Assembly: GCF_019550795.1 (NCBI RefSeq)
Contig: NZ_CP080545.1
Coordinates: 949,501-1,013,500 of the forward strand
From: Paenibacillus sp. sptzw28
GTDB taxonomy: Bacteria; Bacillota; Bacilli; Paenibacillales; Paenibacillaceae
DNA: 64,000 bases
Direction: 5' to 3'
In this document: piece after piece, positions 25,367-34,078 of the stretch
How positions within the stretch are numbered: the first letter of the stretch is position 1
How the letters are laid out: every line of letters begins with the position of its first letter
Program-made: the position numbers and the translations under genes
Notes under the pieces: model-generated
Told to the model about the DNA's origin: nothing
Database searches by the model: none
What the model saw: only the letters and a program-made list of their open reading frames with translations

Positions 25367-27691
25367 TTAAACGCTGCTTATGCTCTCATCCAAAACATTG
25401 AATTTCGGCTGTTTTCGGAAGTGATCCGGCGTTTTGCCGCAATGCTTCTTAAACGAGACATAGAAATAATTTGTATTCTCGAACCCGACCAACTCGCCGA
25501 TCCTGTTCGCAGGCAAATCCGTTTGAATCAACAGCTCCTTTGCTTTCGCGAACCGATACTCCGTCAAATAGACCGATATCGATTGCCCGACGGCATCTTT
25601 AAATACTTTGCGCATGTAATTGGTTGACAAGCCGCCGACCTCCACAAGCGTATCTACGGTCAAGCCCGGGCTGCTGTAGTTCTCATGAATATACCGCAGC
25701 ACCTTATCCACAATCCATTTGTTCTTCTGCTGCGATTGCCGGTCCCTCATATTGATCGAATGCTCGCAAAGCTCCATGTACCACTGCTCGATCTCTTCCA
25801 TGGACTCCTTTAAATGAAGCTGCTGGCTAAGATAGCCGATATCCATTCGCATCACTTCCTGGCCGGCCGAACCCATCGCCTTGGCGATCCGGACGACCGC
25901 GATTAGCAGCTGGGCAAACACCAGCATCATTTCGTCGAATGGGGCCTTCCGGGCATAAGCGATAAATTCGCCGAGAGCCTCTCTCGTTTTCTCAAGATCT
26001 CCCAGCTTCATGCGGTCCGTCACTTGCTTCTCCAGGTGTGCGATATGACCTTCCTGCAGCGCTTCTCTCGTTTCCGGAAAATCGCGGTTTATTAAACAGC
26101 CCGCTCCGAGCACGATTCTGTATCGCGAAGCATCATAGGCGGAGCTCCATGAATGCCGGATTTGTGCCAGTCCGTCAACAAGCGTACCCAATGCGGCGGA
26201 TACCGAGAGCTTCAGAAATTTGCCGACATTCGTTTGAATCTGCTCAAGCGCAGCAGCGATCTCCTGATCTTCACCCGCCGCCTCGCGCGGAATATTGACG
26301 ATGAGCGCAATCGAATCTTCCCTGCAATCGAAGCAGACCGGCTGGTATGTGCCCGGACTAAGCTCTACGGCAATATTGGCGATCGCATATTTGAATAAAG
26401 AAATATCCGTTTGCTTATAGGCGTCCTGAAGGCTGCGAAACGAATCGATTCGAAGCAGACATACGAGAAAATGAGGGTGTTCGAATACAATGCCTGCTTG
26501 CTTTAGCTTGCGCACCATTTCGGCGTCGCCGGTCCAGCCGCCGGTTTTCAATAGTTGAAGCACTTCATGGCGTTTGGCGGACTGATAGTCGACGATGCTT
26601 GTTTGCAAATCCTGAATTTTATTCTCCAAATAAGCGAATGTGCCTCCAAGCAAATCCAGCTCGGACACGGGCTGCCGCTCTCTCGAACCGAAGGAGGCGT
26701 CTCGCACGCTTCGGGTCAAACGATGAATCGGACCGTAAATGATTCGGGTGAAGAATCCGGCAAGCGCGAGCATGCTCAAAAGCAGCACGACCGTAGCCGA
26801 TAAAATAAACCGTTTCATTTCCTCAACGTTCCGGAGTACATTGTCATAGTCGATGACCCCGATGAAGGTCCATCCCAAACTATCGGACTTTATGTACGTG
26901 ATGCGGAACTTCCGTCCCTCCATAGTCAGCTCCATGGTGCCTTTTGGTTCGCTTGATGCTCCGATTCTTTTCACATAGCTCTGATCCGACAGGTTTCTGT
27001 TAATTATGGCGCTGTCCGTATGAGAAATGACCGTTCCTTGCTTGTTAAGAATTATCGATTGAAAGGAGCTGCTGCCGGTCCCGCTCATAACCATCCGCTG
27101 CAGCGTTTGCTGATCCAGATTTACAACCATGGCACCGTTCGTGACTCGGCCGATGGAACTTAAATATACAAGGGAGATCAGATTGCTGTCGTATGGTTTC
27201 CCATCGATGTCGTACCGGATATGACGTGAAAAAAAGATGCCGGACCGGTTTGGCTGGATATTATCCAGCAGCTTAAGCATCCCGGAATCATAGAAATCAT
27301 CGAATGTTCGCACGGTGGAAAGCGAGGAAAAGACGAGCCGCTTCTGATAATTGAATAAATAAAGCGAGTGCACCAGCGGGTTCGTACTGCCGAGCTCGTA
27401 AAGCTTGCTGCCGATTCTCCCCAATGCGCTCGTATCGAAATCCTCATTGTAGAAGCCGTTCTGGATATTGGCGTCCCCGAAAGCGCTTGCATAATTTTCG
27501 TATGTGGAAGTGAGCAAAATGTTTGCCGTATTATACGACTGTTCAACAGCGCGATCTGTGGAACGATTGATTTCCAGCGTCAAATTCCGGGATACCCTGG
27601 AGGTAATTACGAACGTCAAGACCGCAATGATGAGCAGGCCGACAAGAACATATGACGATACGATACGGATAAGCATGTTTTTGTTGCGCAT
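25367..27691 (-). CDS. Membrane-bound AraC-family regulator (YesS type)
   Basis: 774 residues. One membrane helix near 8-30, an extracellular sensor region (about 31-290, Cache-like), a second helix near 290-312 (ATVVLLLSMLALAGFF), a cytoplasmic linker, and an AraC HTH pair at about 665-765 (VDTLVEVGGLSTNYMRKVFK and RIGELVGFENTNYFYVSFKK, then HCGKTPDHFR). This layout is that of YesS-type regulators in Paenibacillaceae, which sense a sugar outside and activate the adjoining importer. The Lpl-type operon starts 180 bases downstream on the same strand, so it is the likely target. Confidence 0.87.
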   Translation of the reverse strand: MRNKNMLIRIVSSYVLVGLLIIAVLTFVITSRVSRNLTLEINRSTDRAVEQSYNTANILLTSTYENYASAFGDANIQNGFYNEDFDTSALGRIGSKLYELGSTNPLVHSLYLFNYQKRLVFSSLSTVRTFDDFYDSGMLKLLDNIQPNRSGIFFSRHIRYDIDGKPYDSNLISLVYLSSIGRVTNGAMVVNLDQQTLQRMVMSGTGSSSFQSIILNKQGTVISHTDSAIINRNLSDQSYVKRIGASSEPKGTMELTMEGRKFRITYIKSDSLGWTFIGVIDYDNVLRNVEEMKRFILSATVVLLLSMLALAGFFTRIIYGPIHRLTRSVRDASFGSRERQPVSELDLLGGTFAYLENKIQDLQTSIVDYQSAKRHEVLQLLKTGGWTGDAEMVRKLKQAGIVFEHPHFLVCLLRIDSFRSLQDAYKQTDISLFKYAIANIAVELSPGTYQPVCFDCREDSIALIVNIPREAAGEDQEIAAALEQIQTNVGKFLKLSVSAALGTLVDGLAQIRHSWSSAYDASRYRIVLGAGCLINRDFPETREALQEGHIAHLEKQVTDRMKLGDLEKTREALGEFIAYARKAPFDEMMLVFAQLLIAVVRIAKAMGSAGQEVMRMDIGYLSQQLHLKESMEEIEQWYMELCEHSINMRDRQSQQKNKWIVDKVLRYIHENYSSPGLTVDTLVEVGGLSTNYMRKVFKDAVGQSISVYLTEYRFAKAKELLIQTDLPANRIGELVGFENTNYFYVSFKKHCGKTPDHFRKQPKFNVLDESISSV

Positions 27692-27943
27692 GAATGACCT
27701 GACGAATTCGATGAAGATCCCCCCGCTTTCAGCAAAAGCATGTGCCTCATTTTAACAGTATCAGAATTAGTGCTGAAAAGGGCTCCAGTTTTTTAAGATG
27801 TAAGTCAATTTTCTTAAGGACTTGTATCTGGACGAGTGAAAAAGGGGCGGCAAATCGGCAGCAAATGAAATAAATACCACTTGCATGACGAACATATATT
27901 CGGTATATAATAAGACCATACGTTCGCATTGGAGGGGCTGCAA

Positions 27944-28129
27944 ATGTCACTTGAAAAATATATTGGCCGTCTCGTTACAATCATGTACATTGACCGGAAC
28001 AACCGTATAACTAAGCGGACAATTCAGATCCACTCGGTGCGTAATGGCGTCATTCGAGCATATTGCATGACTTCCGGCGGCCCTCGAATATTTCATGTTT
28101 GCAATGTTCTGGCCGCAGAAGCGGCATAA
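27944..28129 (+). CDS. Small WYL-like protein
   Basis: 61 residues from ATG 27944 with GGAGGGG upstream. The pattern IGRLVTIMYIDRNNRITKR, RNGVIRAYC and PRIFHVCNVLA resembles the ligand-binding half of a WYL domain without the HTH. It lies 63 bases upstream of the interrupted DNA ligase gene on the same strand and probably was co-transcribed with it. WYL modules bind nucleic acids or nucleotides and are frequent near repair and defence genes; the actual role here is unknown. Confidence 0.6.
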   Translation: MSLEKYIGRLVTIMYIDRNNRITKRTIQIHSVRNGVIRAYCMTSGGPRIFHVCNVLAAEAA

Positions 28130-28192
28130 ATCCAAAATATACCGCCTCTATACCTGCAGCCGCGCGCTTATAATTGGAATAGAGGTGTTTCT

Positions 28193-28279
28193 ATGTTTAT
28201 TGAACCGATGCAGCTCGAGAAGCGGGAATCCCCGTTCGACGACAGCCGCTACGTATTTGAACCGAAAGTATCTCTATAA
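28193..28279 (+). pseudogene. ATP-dependent DNA ligase, N-terminal 25 codons (interrupted gene, 5' part)
   Basis: ATG 28193 with GAGGTG upstream starts MFIEPMQLEKRESPFDDSRY, then VFEPK. The intact paralogue at 41860 starts in the same way (PFDDKRYVFQPKIDG). The homology ends exactly at Pro-Lys; the frame then reads VSL and stops at TAA 28277. The next conserved residues (KIDGHR, the ligase adenylation motif) appear at 42056. The gene has thus been split by about 13.8 kb of inserted DNA. Confidence 0.88.
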
Positions 28280-28374
28280 ACCAGCATGTACATTATGAAA
28301 AAAACAATCCCATTCCTTTTGTATCATGCATTATTAGCATAAATTATAGTTGTACATAAATATCAAACTGTACA
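28262..28374 (+). mobile_element. Left end of the 13.8-kb insertion in the ligase gene
   Basis: CCGAA (28262-28266) recurs at the right junction (42053-42057). The insert begins AGTATCTCTAT; the right end, inverted, begins ATATCTCCAT. Within 110 bases there are three TGTACA hexamers (28287, 28351, 28369), two in a context similar to repeats at the right end. No dedicated transposase was found inside. Confidence 0.55.
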
Positions 28375-28387
28375 AAATGGCGGGAGT

Positions 28388-28399
28388 GCTAACGGGCAG
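28388..28399 (+). repeat. Cassette-type site 1 (right arm only)
   Basis: GCTAACGGGCAG, 121 bases inside the left end of the insertion and before the first cassette gene. Confidence 0.65.
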
Positions 28400-28501
28400 T
28401 AATGCGAAGAAAATAATTCAATAATCATCATCGACTTTCGAAGATAAGAAGCTATAATTATAATGGTTAAGAATACCAAATTAAAACAGGTGGTGGTAAA
28501 A

Positions 28502-28879
28502 ATGGGCGAGCATATTACAGACAACATTCCGTTCAAACAAAAGATTGGAAATTGTTATGTTCATGTTTTTGATTTTGAAAGGGCATATGATTTTTATACC
28601 AACATATTAGGCTTAAAGCCTGCCTGGACCAGCAACGATAATAATAAACCACTTGCCGGGTTTAACATGGAGAATGGAACTGGATTCATCATTGTAGGGA
28701 TGCCAAGCAAAGTTACACCATTACCTTACGCGGCATTTCATTTTCAATGTACGGATGTAGCAGAGGCACATCGGTATTTAAAAGAAAAAGGAATACAAGT
28801 AACGGAAATATCAGATAGTGGTGATGGATTTGAATTTTGGGATACCGAAGGCAATAAGTTACACACAATGGCGATATAA
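28502..28879 (+). CDS. VOC (glyoxalase/bleomycin resistance) family protein
   Basis: 125 residues from ATG 28502 (AGGTGGTGG upstream). One VOC module pair: NCYVHVFDFERAYDFYTNIL and LKPAW in the first half, FHFQCTDVAEAHRYLKEKGI and DGFEFWDTEGNKLHTMAI in the second. The fold binds a metal in glyoxalases, dioxygenases and antibiotic-binding proteins; the activity cannot be assigned. It is the first single-gene cassette, between sites 1 and 2, on the plus strand. Confidence 0.82.
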   Translation: MGEHITDNIPFKQKIGNCYVHVFDFERAYDFYTNILGLKPAWTSNDNNKPLAGFNMENGTGFIIVGMPSKVTPLPYAAFHFQCTDVAEAHRYLKEKGIQVTEISDSGDGFEFWDTEGNKLHTMAI

Positions 28880-28887
28880 ATTGCTAA

Positions 28888-28970
28888 ACTAACGGAACAC
28901 GATAGTTCCAAAACCCACACCGAGAGGCTGCCGCGAAAACGGTCGGCAGCCTCGTTAAGCTAACTGGCAG
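28888..28970 (+). repeat. Cassette-type site 2 (complete)
   Basis: Left arm ACTAACGGAACACGATAG (28888-28905), hairpin GAGGCTGCCG / CGGCAGCCTC (28924-28953), right arm GCTAACTGGCAG (28959-28970). The best-preserved copy. Confidence 0.8.
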
Positions 28971-29148
28971 TTTAACAGAGCGATGACTACTGTTTTGAGA
29001 AAATAACAGCATCCATTTTACAACTTCTATCCATGAGCATGCGTCTAATTCTTTGTGACTCGATATAATTACAATCAAAAGAAAAAGGCGGATTTTGAAT
29101 GACAAGCTTCACTGCCTAAAGTCTACCTGACGGAGAGGTGTCGATGAG

Positions 29149-30693
29149 ATGAAAATGAAACGGATTTATATGTTCGGCCTGGCGGCACTGCTCGCTGTCG
29201 GAGTTCCCGCCGGGACGGCCGGAACCGCGCAGGCGGCTGAGGCGGCAGCGCCAACGGCAGCCAATGTGCCGACAGCAGCCGAAGATGAAACCATGGCCGT
29301 GCCGGTGTCATCGGCCATTCAAGCGTCTGCGGTCCAGCGGGTCCAAATGGGGCGGTCCGATATGGCGTATGTGCCACTGTTTGGCTCGCGCGCAGCGGAC
29401 CAAGACGCTATTGCGAAAACGGTGACCATCGCGAACCGGCTGCTTAAGAACGCAAAGCCGACGACGGAGCAACTGGTCGGAGAGGATGTCTATTTCGCCA
29501 CCAGTGTCGATATCAAGCTAACCGATGGCACCGATATCTACTTACAATTCAATGATTCACAGCAGGTCTACATCCTTGTCGGCGAAGATAAATATATCGC
29601 CCAGGATGCTACGGCCATCAATGAGTTTTACGCCTTGCTGGCGGTACCTCCGCAGAGAGATATCAGCACACTCAAGCCGGCCATCGGACAGACGGTTGGT
29701 GTTACGGGCAGTGACGCGGGTAACTATAAAGGAACGGTTCGGATCTTCGTCGAGACCCCCGGCTCATCCGGTGGCTATATGACAGCAAAGGGCGTGGGTT
29801 ATCCGTCCAAAAGAGCACTGCTTGTCTTTACCGCACCTTACATCGAAGCACGTTACAATTTTCAATTCACGATGCCGGCCTACGGCGAAGCGATCGACGG
29901 CACCTTTAAGCCGATCACACCTGGCATTTATGACCTCTACATCGACACCGGCTGGAGTAGAACCTCCCAGCGCGTTATGATCGCTCCTCCAGCCGCTCCT
30001 GCGCTGGCCATCAATGGTGTCGCGGTGAACGATTCGGCGCTTGCACCAGTCGTCTCGAACGGTGTCATGCTGCTACCGATGCGCGCGCTTGCGGAATCGT
30101 TTGGCTGGTACGTGAGATGGGACGCAGCGCATAAAGCCGCATTCGTTTCAACGCAGCCTGATACGCAGGAAATCAACCAAGGTAGCAGCGCAACGCTGTC
30201 GCTATGGGTGAACGGCAAGCAGCTTACCGGCGTGAACGCCAAGCCGGTTATCAAGAAGGGACGCGTCTATTTGCCGCTGCGCGCGACGTCGGAAGCGTTC
30301 GGCTTTCAGCTGACGTGGACGCCAAGCGTGCGCGGGACGCTACTCGTCTTCAAGCCGCAGCTGCTCGATGAAGGCGCGTACGCAGGAGAAGCGAAGAAGT
30401 TGGCCGCCACGAAGTTGCTGAACGGCTATGTAAACGCCATGAACAGTCGCGATGCTGTTGCGCTCGGCCGAATGTTTGTGAAGAACGGTACACCGGCGCA
30501 GTTGTTCGAGATCATTGGCCAGCGGCTCATTACGGGCATCCGCTCTGTGACGTTCGAAGACCGTCCCGGCGGCGCACTGCTGGCGTATGTGACGTTCAGC
30601 TATCTGTTCGATCCGTACGGAAATAAGTCGGGCACTCCAGGAATCGTGTTCATGCAGGAAAATGGCACGTGGAAGATCTCGGACGTCGACTGA
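29149..30693 (+). CDS. Secreted protein with copper amine oxidase N-terminal-like (stalk) domains
   Basis: 514 residues. Signal peptide 1-27 (FGLAALLAVGVPAGTAGTAQ then AA). A beta-rich N-terminal half of unknown type is followed by two copper amine oxidase N-terminal-like domains (about 280-400: PAPALAINGVAVNDSALAPV with VMLLPMRALAESFGWYVRWD, and RVYLPLRATSEAFGFQLTW) and a C-terminal domain of about 90 residues resembling an NTF2-like fold. Such domains are common on Paenibacillus surface proteins and do not imply oxidase activity. It is visibly GC-richer than the small genes around it, so it may have come separately. Terminator at 30723. Confidence 0.78.
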   Translation: MKMKRIYMFGLAALLAVGVPAGTAGTAQAAEAAAPTAANVPTAAEDETMAVPVSSAIQASAVQRVQMGRSDMAYVPLFGSRAADQDAIAKTVTIANRLLKNAKPTTEQLVGEDVYFATSVDIKLTDGTDIYLQFNDSQQVYILVGEDKYIAQDATAINEFYALLAVPPQRDISTLKPAIGQTVGVTGSDAGNYKGTVRIFVETPGSSGGYMTAKGVGYPSKRALLVFTAPYIEARYNFQFTMPAYGEAIDGTFKPITPGIYDLYIDTGWSRTSQRVMIAPPAAPALAINGVAVNDSALAPVVSNGVMLLPMRALAESFGWYVRWDAAHKAAFVSTQPDTQEINQGSSATLSLWVNGKQLTGVNAKPVIKKGRVYLPLRATSEAFGFQLTWTPSVRGTLLVFKPQLLDEGAYAGEAKKLAATKLLNGYVNAMNSRDAVALGRMFVKNGTPAQLFEIIGQRLITGIRSVTFEDRPGGALLAYVTFSYLFDPYGNKSGTPGIVFMQENGTWKISDVD

Positions 30694-30722
30694 ATGGCTG
30701 ATTAACACAGAAATGAGGGAAG

Positions 30723-30760
30723 TGGCAGTCTCGGACGTTGCGTCCAGGACTGTCGCTTTG
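30723..30760 (+). terminator. Terminator-like hairpin after the 514-residue protein
   Basis: GGCAGTCTCGGACG and CGTCCAGGACTGTC form a stem with small mismatches, followed by GCTTTGTTTG. Confidence 0.6.
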
Positions 30761-30798
30761 TTTGCGCTTTACCAATTAAATTCGGACTCTCCGTTCTT

Positions 30799-30890
30799 TA
30801 AACGGGCACAATAGCTAAATAAATAGAATCGATCTGAAAGGGCATCACCGCTGAATAAACCCAACCAGCGTTACGCTAACGAGGAACGAG
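30799..30890 (+). repeat. Cassette-type site 3 (degenerate)
   Basis: TTAAACGGGCACAATAG (30798-30814) resembles a left arm, and GCTAACGAGGAACGAGAG (30875-30892) a right arm. No clear hairpin lies between them. Confidence 0.4.
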
Positions 30891-30929
30891 AGTTCAATAA
30901 ATTATAGAAGTAAAGGAGATAAGGATTAA

Positions 30930-31181
30930 TTGGAAATAAGCCATTGGCACTTGGGTTATTACAAGGATGGTAATGACATAGAAGCTGTATGTTTTTTTGA
31001 AGAAGACAGTTGGGTTGTTTACTACGATGATAGTAACGATAGTGGATTATTTGTTAAGTCTCAGCCAAGACATGAATTGTTTGGTGTTGTGATTTTTAAG
31101 GTTCGTGACTACGTAGAAGCAGAAAATAGATTTTATGAATGGGTAGAACGCAGTCTACTTCCATATAGAAAAAAATGCTAG
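30930..31181 (+). CDS. Small hypothetical cassette protein (83 aa)
   Basis: Starts at TTG 30930 with AAAGGAG about 10 bases upstream. The acidic, aromatic-rich sequence (EISHWHLGYYKDGNDIEAVC, then FFEEDSWVVYYDD) shows no signal, membrane segment or family that I recognise. Plus strand, one gene between two cassette-type sites. Confidence 0.6.
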   Translation: MEISHWHLGYYKDGNDIEAVCFFEEDSWVVYYDDSNDSGLFVKSQPRHELFGVVIFKVRDYVEAENRFYEWVERSLLPYRKKC

Positions 31182-31193
31182 TCCTTTTGTTAC

Positions 31194-31268
31194 GCTAACG
31201 GGTACGATAGTGGAGCAAACTGCTGCGGTGCAGATGCTCCATTTTTTCGTTCTTAGGCAAGATAACAG
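31194..31268 (+). repeat. Cassette-type site 4
   Basis: Left arm GCTAACGGGTACGATAG (31194-31210), hairpin GGAGCA...TGCTCC (31212-31240) followed by a T run, degenerate right arm CTTAGGCAAGATAACAG. Confidence 0.65.
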
Positions 31269-31339
31269 AGAAACATTATCCGTGCAGGAGGCGTCTAATC
31301 TTAGACAGGCGATAGAACTCACTGGAGGATGATACACAG

Positions 31340-31558
31340 ATGGAATTAGCACTTGGAATGATTTTAATATCCTGCTTAGTCGTATTTACGATTTGGAAGA
31401 GTGTAATTTGGATCCACAAGGGGATAAAATATAAGCAAACAGCTGAGATATTAAAAGGAATACTTGCCTTTTGCATACTCGCCTTATGCACTGGCATAAA
31501 CTACTGGTTCGGATCAATCGTCTATGATATCTTCAAGATGTCTGAATCGATATCTTAA
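31340..31558 (+). CDS. Small membrane protein (72 aa), unknown
   Basis: ATG 31340 with GGAGG about 10 bases upstream. Two hydrophobic helices (about 2-22 and 40-62) joined by a basic loop (IHKGIKYKQTAEILKG). No family recognised. A single-gene cassette whose downstream site has been split by an IS110-type element. Confidence 0.6.
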   Translation: MELALGMILISCLVVFTIWKSVIWIHKGIKYKQTAEILKGILAFCILALCTGINYWFGSIVYDIFKMSESIS

Positions 31559-31566
31559 AAAAACTT

Positions 31567-31597
31567 TGCCGCGGAATCAATCGGCAGGTTCGCTCAG
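31567..31597 (+). repeat. Cassette-type site 5, left part (right part at 33380)
   Basis: Hairpin TGCCGCGGAATCAATCGGCA (31567-31586), then GGTTCGCTCAG; the right arm TAACGGGCAG resumes at 33380 after the inserted element. Confidence 0.6.
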
Positions 31598-31689
31598 CTC
31601 CCTCAGAGAATAAGGTTTTTCTCACGAATGCTCGCTCATTCGCAGAATTTCACATTCATGTCTAAATAGGAGTTTAAAGGATTACATGA

Positions 31690-31960
31690 GATGGGCTAAG
31701 CAGTTCCGTTTGAGGGCATGCGGGAATAGAAGGTGCTGGTCTAATTACAACATCTTCCATATAAAGATTTACTGCACGTCTCTCTCCACAAGGTCCTTGG
31801 GATTCACTCTCCCAAATCTCAACGGGTCTATGCCCTCACATTCCTTCGTCCTATCTATCCAAGGTGTGGAGTCCGATCAACGTTAACGGAACGGGTCTAT
31901 GCCCTAAAGCCTAAAAATCTCGGTACTCCGTGCTTTCTTTGTGAAATCCTGCGAAACGAG
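31690..31960 (-). ncRNA. Candidate bridge RNA region of IS copy 1
   Basis: Conserved among the three copies. On the minus strand a segment GACCC-GTTCCGTTAACGTTGATCGG (31872-31896) sits where the copies differ, and its CCGTTAAC matches the element's own 5' junction. Further along, GGAATGT (31838-31844) is complementary to the element start ACATTCC. By analogy with IS621 these would be target and donor guides. Boundaries are approximate. Confidence 0.55.
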
Positions 31961-31993
31961 CTAATCTACGTGTCTGGGTTGCGAATTTAGTTG

Positions 31994-33271
31994 TTAAGCT
32001 GCTAGTGGCGGTTGAGTCTTATCCGCGGAGAAAGTTTGTCCTTCTCTCGCCATGGCTACAAGCATTCGAGCCAATTTACCAATCAACTTCATCATGGATT
32101 GCATTTTCGTCATTCGTTTTACTTCAATGTTGTGTGCATGCAGGGCTTGGAATGCACGATTGTGAGATAAGAGGTGAAACACCGAGAAGTACAAATGCTT
32201 CCGTAGTAATGAGTTTCCTCGTTTGGTTAGCTTAATGTGCCCCTTATACTTGCCAGAACTACGTTCCGCTAAGTTTAATCCAGCCTTTCGCAATAACTGA
32301 TTCCCGTGAGACAGCTTACGTAAGTCCCCGCCAAATGCGAATATGGCAGCCGTTGCAGGAACGGAAACACCGGCGGATCGAACGAGATCAGAACAGGGGA
32401 TTTCGGGCAATAGCTTTTCAATGATCTCGTCCGCTTCATCAATGATGTGGCAGATTCGTTCATATTCTTCGATGAGGTGCCTAAGTTCCCATTTGTCTTC
32501 TTCAAGGGCAGTAGCGTCTCCAACGCTATGTCTAGCGAGTGTTTGGAGCTGAGTCGCCTTGTTCCTGCCTCGCACACCGCCAGGTCTAGCCATATACACT
32601 CCCCAGGTTTGCACCATCTGCTCCGGAGTTAACTGCAATACGTCAGATGGGGCTGGAAAACGACGCAAAGTAGCTAATGAACGAGGGCTAAAAATATCTT
32701 CGAACGCTTGTCTGTATTCTGGAAAACGGATATCCAGCCAACGGTGGATTCTGTTCTTAATCCGTCCGGATTTAACAACCCAATGCTCTCTGTTTGTGAC
32801 AATAACCCGTAAGCGGCGGAAGGCTTCTTCCTTTGGAGAGAAGGGCGTGTAGAACCCGCGACTCACTGCATCTGCAATGACCAAAGCGTCCTTTGGGTCA
32901 TTCTTTGAGGGGGAGTTGTCTCTGTTTTCCTTATTGCGCTTGGTCGTCATTGGATTAACAAGAACAACTGAAACACCTTGTTTCATTAACCAATTGGCGA
33001 TATTGAACCAGTAGTGACCGGTGCTTTCCATTCCCACAACGACGTCATTCAAGTTGTGCATTTTCTGTAATTTACGAATGTTGCTTATTAAATGCTCAAA
33101 GCCCACATGGTCGTTCGAAAACATAATTGAGCGATTGGTGAGGACAATACCTCGAAAGTTAATAGCTTGAGCAGCATGTTTCTCCTTGGCAATGTCGATG
33201 CCTATGACAAGGGTGGAAGTAGAAATACGTTCTACACGTTGATTTTGAGCTTTAATTAATCTAGACTTCAT
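31994..33271 (-). CDS. IS110-family transposase (DEDD recombinase), copy 1
   Basis: 425 residues from ATG 33271 (GGAGG 7 bases upstream). N-terminal RuvC-like DEDD domain: STLVIGIDIAKEKH (Asp26), VVVGMESTGHYW and DPKDALVIAD; C-terminal transposase_20 domain with GLNLAERSSGKYKGHIKLTK, then RGNSLLRKHLY carrying the conserved Ser. Full family length, no frame break, so it may be active. Together with an element-encoded RNA it should excise and insert the element. Confidence 0.9.
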   Translation of the reverse strand: MKSRLIKAQNQRVERISTSTLVIGIDIAKEKHAAQAINFRGIVLTNRSIMFSNDHVGFEHLISNIRKLQKMHNLNDVVVGMESTGHYWFNIANWLMKQGVSVVLVNPMTTKRNKENRDNSPSKNDPKDALVIADAVSRGFYTPFSPKEEAFRRLRVIVTNREHWVVKSGRIKNRIHRWLDIRFPEYRQAFEDIFSPRSLATLRRFPAPSDVLQLTPEQMVQTWGVYMARPGGVRGRNKATQLQTLARHSVGDATALEEDKWELRHLIEEYERICHIIDEADEIIEKLLPEIPCSDLVRSAGVSVPATAAIFAFGGDLRKLSHGNQLLRKAGLNLAERSSGKYKGHIKLTKRGNSLLRKHLYFSVFHLLSHNRAFQALHAHNIEVKRMTKMQSMMKLIGKLARMLVAMAREGQTFSADKTQPPLAA

Positions 33272-33379
33272 AATAACGCCTCCTAAGGTGAGTTCTGAGG
33301 GCTGCAACCCAGTACATACTCATCCTAGCGGGGCGTTCGTTTTTCTGCAAATTGAATCTACTAACACCTACAGGAATGT

Positions 33380-33391
33380 TAACGGGCAGTT
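33380..33391 (+). repeat. Cassette-type site 5, right arm
   Basis: TAACGGGCAG follows the element end at 33379. Rejoined with 31587-31597 it gives GGTTCGCTCAGCTAACGGGC. Confidence 0.6.
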
Positions 33392-33479
33392 TTGTAAAAT
33401 GAGTTTATAGATTACATTCGCACTTATGTGCGTTAGAATAGAGTGTGTGTATGGAAATAATGTGGAGAGAAGTGGTTAA

Positions 33480-33971
33480 ATGTTCAAATATACTTTATGT
33501 TTCGTGAAACAAAATAACAATTTGCTTTTGTTAAATAGAGATTTTGCTCCAACAAAGGGACTCTGGAACGGTGTAGGAGGTAAAATTGAAGAAAACGAAA
33601 CACCGTTAGAATGTGCAGTACGTGAAACATTTGAAGAAACTGGAATTGAACTATTGAATATTCAGTATAAAGGAATCGTTACGTGGGATGTCGATGGAAG
33701 CTATTCAGGAGGCATGTATGCATTTTTAGCGGAACTACCACACGAATATGTCTATTTGACTCCTTCAAAAGTAGATGAAGGTATTCTAGACTGGAAACCA
33801 ATAGACTGGATTTTATCTGAGGGTAACTTTGGTGTTGGAGAAATGATTCCTCAATTCTTGCCAACAATATTGAACAATGAAGGGTGTTATGAACATAAAT
33901 GCACCTTATACAATAATAAGTTAACCAGCTATACTGCAATACCTATTACTCATGAACTTGTGTTGAACTAA
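33480..33971 (+). CDS. NUDIX hydrolase (8-oxo-dGTP diphosphatase-like)
   Basis: 163 residues from ATG 33480. The complete Nudix box is visible: GGKIEENETPLECAVRETFE, then ETGIEL (G-x5-E-x7-RE-x2-EE-x-G). The family hydrolyses nucleoside diphosphate derivatives; LWNGVGGK and the early strand order resemble MutT/8-oxo-dGTPases. Its stop codon TAA lies inside the left arm of site 6. A single-gene cassette on the plus strand. Confidence 0.85.
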   Translation: MFKYTLCFVKQNNNLLLLNRDFAPTKGLWNGVGGKIEENETPLECAVRETFEETGIELLNIQYKGIVTWDVDGSYSGGMYAFLAELPHEYVYLTPSKVDEGILDWKPIDWILSEGNFGVGEMIPQFLPTILNNEGCYEHKCTLYNNKLTSYTAIPITHELVLN

Positions 33972-34049
33972 CGGACACAAGACTTTAATATAACAACACC
34001 ACGAGGTTGCCGCGGGATCGTTCGGCAGCCTCGCTCTGCTAACTGGCAG
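33966..34049 (+). repeat. Cassette-type site 6 (complete)
   Basis: Left arm AACTAACGGACACAAGACT (33966-33984), hairpin GAGGTTGCCG / CGGCAGCCTC (34003-34032), right arm GCTAACTGGCAG (34038-34049). Confidence 0.78.
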
Positions 34050-34078
34050 TTTTGTCCAATACATGGGAGGTGTTTGAA

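Larger units (their letters stand above)
31598..33379 (-). mobile_element. IS110-family (IS1111-like) insertion sequence, copy 1
   Basis: Bounded by CTCCCTC at 31598 and CAGGAATGT ending at 33379, without terminal inverted repeats. It lies within the cassette motif GCTAAC|GGGCAG (site 5). It encodes one DEDD transposase and has about 395 bases of noncoding sequence on the transposase 3' side. Confidence 0.8.

Noticed and set aside
31686..31886. Small open frame inside IS copy 1
   Set aside because: It lies in the conserved noncoding 3' region, on the strand opposite to the transposase, with no ribosome site.
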